Positions 6,519 to 8,433 of a DNA stretch of 8,433 nt are shown one piece after another (within the stretch, counting starts at the first letter, position 1; every line of letters starts with the position of its first letter). Origin of the DNA: JBAXRT01 sp037131065 (GTDB lineage Bacteria; Bacteroidota; Bacteroidia; Bacteroidales; FEN-979). Under the pieces are notes generated by a model, which was given only the letters and a program-made list of their open reading frames with translations, was not told the DNA's origin and did not search any database. The position numbers and the translations under genes are program-made. The stretch is from contig JBAXRT010000129.1 of assembly GCA_037131065.1 (NCBI GenBank), positions 1 to 8,433 of the forward strand, read 5' to 3'.

Positions 6519-6539
6519 CCCACATATTTATTATCTTTA
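6508..6539 (+). promoter_or_regulatory. Bacteroidota-type promoter for hldD
   Basis: A -33 TTTG at 6508-6511 and a -7 box TATCTTTA at 6532-6539 are separated by 20 bases, fitting the TTTG-N19/20-TAnnTTTG pattern with one mismatch in the last base. The -33 element lies in the last codons of the decarboxylase gene. Transcription would begin near 6546, only a few bases before the hldD ATG at 6553, so the mRNA would have a very short leader. Confidence 0.55.
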
Positions 6540-6552
6540 CCAAAAATCCGGC

Positions 6553-7524
6553 ATGATCGCAGTCACTGGTGCAGCAGGGTTCATCGGCAGCTGTATGGTA
6601 AGCAAGCTGAACAATAAGGGATTGAGAGACATAATCCTGGTGGATGATTTTTCAGATCCGTTGAAGAAAAAGAATTATTCTCAGAAAGCATACAAAGAGC
6701 TGATTGAACGAACACACTTTATTTCCTGGCTGGAGAATCATCACAAGGAGATTGATTTCATTTTCCATCTGGGGGCCAGGACCGATACTACTGAATGCAA
6801 CATGACCCTGCTTGAGGAGCTTAATCTCAATTACAGTAAAAAGATATGGGAAAGCTGCAGCAGATACAAAATTCCTCTAATCTACGCCTCTTCTGCCGCA
6901 ACCTACGGCGACGGTTCCATGGGATATTCTGATGATCCCCCGGCGCCTGAACAACTTAAACCCCTTAATCCTTATGGAATCTCTAAAAATGAATTTGATA
7001 AATGGGCTCTCACCCAGAGTCAGACTCCTCCATTCTGGTATGGTTTGAAATTTTTCAACGTCTTCGGTCCGAATGAATATCATAAGGGAAGAATGGCTTC
7101 AGTGGTTTTTCACTCCTACCAACAGATCATTCATTCTGATCCTCCCCTTGTCCGGCTCTTCAGGTCCCACAACCCGGCATATACCGATGGGGGCCAGCTC
7201 CGGGACTTTATCTATGTAAAGGATGTAACTAATGTGATGTTCTATCTCATGAACTTTGGAAAAAAATCCGGCATCTACAATCTTGGAACCGGAAAAGCCC
7301 GGACATTCCTTGACCTGGCAACTGTTGTTTACAGGGCAATGAATCTGCCGAAAAATATCGAATTCATTGACACTCCAGCCGATATCAGAGATAAATATCA
7401 ATATTTCACAGAGGCGCGGACAGAAAAACTCCTGGCAACCGGATACCCCAATCAATTTTACACACTTGAAGAAGGAGTTGAGGAATACGTGCAAGGGTAC
7501 CTCCTCCCGGGTTTGTACTATTGA
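6553..7524 (+). CDS. hldD: ADP-L-glycero-D-manno-heptose 6-epimerase
   Basis: Epimerises ADP-D-glycero-D-manno-heptose to the L-glycero form, the activated heptose used for the LPS inner core or other surface glycans. It is a cytoplasmic extended short-chain dehydrogenase of 323 residues, slightly longer than E. coli HldD (310). The NADP-binding Rossmann motif is GAAGFIG at 6-12 and the acidic DD follows at 31-32. The signature YASSAATYG is at 111-119. The catalytic pair is Y141 and K145 in YGISK. FNVFGPNEYHKGRMASVVFH at 168-187 holds K178, equivalent to the second catalytic residue of the E. coli enzyme. The segment SHNPAYTDGGQLRDFIYVKD at 205-224 is a longer loop than in E. coli. No hldE or glycosyltransferase is next to it. 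Base composition and codon choice are more AT-rich than in the genes to the left, which may mark a separate origin. Confidence 0.93.
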   Translation: MIAVTGAAGFIGSCMVSKLNNKGLRDIILVDDFSDPLKKKNYSQKAYKELIERTHFISWLENHHKEIDFIFHLGARTDTTECNMTLLEELNLNYSKKIWESCSRYKIPLIYASSAATYGDGSMGYSDDPPAPEQLKPLNPYGISKNEFDKWALTQSQTPPFWYGLKFFNVFGPNEYHKGRMASVVFHSYQQIIHSDPPLVRLFRSHNPAYTDGGQLRDFIYVKDVTNVMFYLMNFGKKSGIYNLGTGKARTFLDLATVVYRAMNLPKNIEFIDTPADIRDKYQYFTEARTEKLLATGYPNQFYTLEEGVEEYVQGYLLPGLYY

Positions 7525-7572
7525 CCCTCCTGCCCTCCTGCCCTCCTGTCCTCTTATCCTCCTATCCACCTA
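7525..7572 (+). repeat. CCCTCCTG octamer tandem array directly after the hldD stop
   Basis: Six units of period 8: CCCTCCTG three times, then the decaying copies TCCTCTTA, TCCTCCTA and TCCACCTA. The first unit starts on the base after the TGA stop of hldD (7522-7524), just as the heptamer array at 5084 starts after the mqnD stop. The transcript strand is strongly pyrimidine-rich here. Confidence 0.9.
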
Positions 7573-7573
7573 T

Positions 7574-7621
7574 TTTGTTAATATTTGTTAAAAGCATTAA
7601 CAAACTATTAGACGTTTTTTT
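7574..7621 (+). promoter_or_regulatory. Three TTTGTTAA motifs with a hairpin and T-run; weak terminator or operator
   Basis: TTTGTTAA occurs at 7574-7581 and 7584-7591, ten bases apart, and inverted as TTAACAAA at 7597-7604. The second and third copies can form a perfect 8-bp stem with a 5-base loop (7592-7596). A run of seven T follows at 7615-7621. The stem is AT-rich and the T-run does not touch it, so this is a poor classical terminator. Repeated sites on one helical face would also fit a regulator binding site for the downstream gene. Confidence 0.4.
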
Positions 7622-7629
7622 GATTTAAT

Positions 7630-7663
7630 TATCTTTGATTTTGCTTAATACTTGCTATCTTTG
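7630..7663 (+). promoter_or_regulatory. Tandem TATCTTTG promoter boxes upstream of the secreted protein gene
   Basis: TATCTTTG occurs twice, at 7630-7637 and 7656-7663, each followed by ATTTT; both match the Bacteroidota -7 consensus TAnnTTTG exactly. The TTTG of the first copy lies 18 bases before the second, so it can serve as the -33 element of the second promoter. The first box has only a poor -33 candidate. Transcription from the second box would begin near 7670 and give a leader of about 135 bases before the ATG at 7807. Confidence 0.6.
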
Positions 7664-7806
7664 ATTTTTAACATATCTTCTCCCCAGAGAAACAGGGTGA
7701 AAGATTATTATGTATGTACATGTTAAAATCAAATTGCGGATGATAAACCCAACATATATTCTTCAAGGATTAATTTATAAAGCATGTTAAACCAAAAACG
7801 AAAATT
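7664..7806 (+). other. Long 5' leader of the secreted protein gene
   Basis: An AT-rich stretch between the proposed promoter and the ATG. It has one small hairpin (TTCTC at 7678-7682 with GAGAA at 7687-7691) and a direct repeat CATGTTAAA at 7719-7727 and 7783-7791. I recognise no riboswitch class and see no Shine-Dalgarno sequence. The A-rich stretch just before the ATG is typical of Bacteroidota translation starts. Confidence 0.4.
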
Positions 7807-8433
7807 ATGAAAAAGTTTCTACTGTTAACTTCTGTATTGACAATTTTTGCCGGGTACACTTTTGGACAGCTTACATCATATTCATTTTTAAGCACCAGTG
7901 GTACTTATACTGAAATCGCGGGTGGAACTGTCTTAGGAACTACGGCTAACGACGATCAACGATTTGTTGATCCTGCGATCCCAGCAGGAGGCACTGCCTA
8001 TACAGGACCAGGGTTCCCAATCGGATTTAATTTCACTTTCAGTGGAACTGTTTTCGACAGGTTTGCTATCAATAACAACGGATGGATAAGCCTGGGACGG
8101 TCTGCGCTCACCCCTTCTGTTGATATGAATACTACAAGTGCATATACCCCCTTGAGTTCAACAACAGCAACTACTCCGGCCGATCTGATAAGTCGCGTTG
8201 CCGGAGTTGGACGTGACTTGCAGGGACAAACTGGTTCGGAGCTCCGTATTCAGACCCTTGGTGTTTCACCCAACCGTGAATGCGTTATTCAATGGAAAGG
8301 ATACCGGGCATACCGTACTACCGGCGATAATTTTAATTTTCAGATTCGTCTGATTGAAACGTCCAATGAAGTCAAAGTTATTTACGGAACAATGACAAAG
8401 AATGCAACTTCTACAACGGTCCAGGTTGGTTTG
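7807..8433 (+). CDS. Secreted beta-rich protein, N-terminal part, 3' end outside window
   Basis: The frame is open from the ATG at 7807 to the window end, giving 209 codons without a stop. Residues 1-20 are a signal peptide (MKKF, a hydrophobic core LLLTSVLTIFAG, then YTFG before Q21). The visible mature part is Thr-, Ser- and Gly-rich with alternating strands. PIGFNFTFSG at 71-80 followed by FAINNNGWISLG at 86-97 is a pattern common at the N-terminus of large Bacteroidota surface proteins, which often continue with fibronectin type III or choice-of-anchor domains and end in a T9SS sorting domain. That end is not in the window, so T9SS export is inferred. No enzymatic motif is visible; C159 is the only cysteine seen in the mature part. 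A repeated promoter-like element and a long leader precede it. Confidence 0.82.
   Translation, partial: MKKFLLLTSVLTIFAGYTFGQLTSYSFLSTSGTYTEIAGGTVLGTTANDDQRFVDPAIPAGGTAYTGPGFPIGFNFTFSGTVFDRFAINNNGWISLGRSALTPSVDMNTTSAYTPLSSTTATTPADLISRVAGVGRDLQGQTGSELRIQTLGVSPNRECVIQWKGYRAYRTTGDNFNFQIRLIETSNEVKVIYGTMTKNATSTTVQVGL

Noticed and set aside
7710..7790. A 26-codon open frame (MYVHVKIKLRMI...) in the leader, ending 16 bases before the surface-protein ATG
   Set aside because: It has no recognisable ribosome site, no coding character and no known leader-peptide pattern; chance is the simplest explanation in AT-rich DNA.

Overview
The window is most likely from the chromosome of a Bacteroidota bacterium. 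Four things point there: a type IX secretion system (T9SS) cargo protein with a C-terminal sorting domain, promoters of the TTTG / TAnnTTTG kind, almost no Shine-Dalgarno sequences, and intergenic arrays of 7- and 8-base tandem repeats. The sequence does not allow placement below phylum. No RNA genes, CRISPR arrays, insertion sequences or phage genes were seen.

Left part, minus strand (3492 down to 1): a tight three-gene run, probably an operon. It begins with a 12-helix MFS transporter that closely resembles eukaryotic MFSD1 (a lysosomal dipeptide carrier). Next is a secreted T9SS cargo with a gingipain-type adhesin (choice-of-anchor J) domain. Last is the first 369 codons of a secreted lysyl-endopeptidase-like serine protease that runs off the window. 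Read together, the run looks like a cut-bind-import system for proteins and peptides. This is the most interesting functional inference in the window.

Middle part, plus strand (3588-5083), divergent from the first run: mqnB and mqnD, overlapping by 10 bases. These encode futalosine hydrolase and 1,4-dihydroxy-6-naphthoate synthase, two steps of the futalosine route to menaquinone.

Next, plus strand (5184-6518): a fold-III PLP-dependent decarboxylase of the LysA/ODC superfamily with altered substrate-site motifs (EFGR and CFSGD instead of EPGR and CESGD). Repeat arrays lie before and inside it. Five TGACGAG heptamers start right after the mqnD stop, an octamer array supplies the decarboxylase start codon, and two more heptamer arrays lie within its coding sequence. 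One of those is a run of eight heptamers that appears to add about 20 residues just before a catalytic motif.

Right part, plus strand: hldD (ADP-L-glycero-D-manno-heptose 6-epimerase) with its own promoter, visibly lower in G+C than the genes to its left. Another octamer array starts right after its stop codon. It is followed by an AT-rich regulatory region with three TTTGTTAA copies and two TATCTTTG promoter boxes, and then the start of a secreted beta-rich protein that is cut off by the window end.
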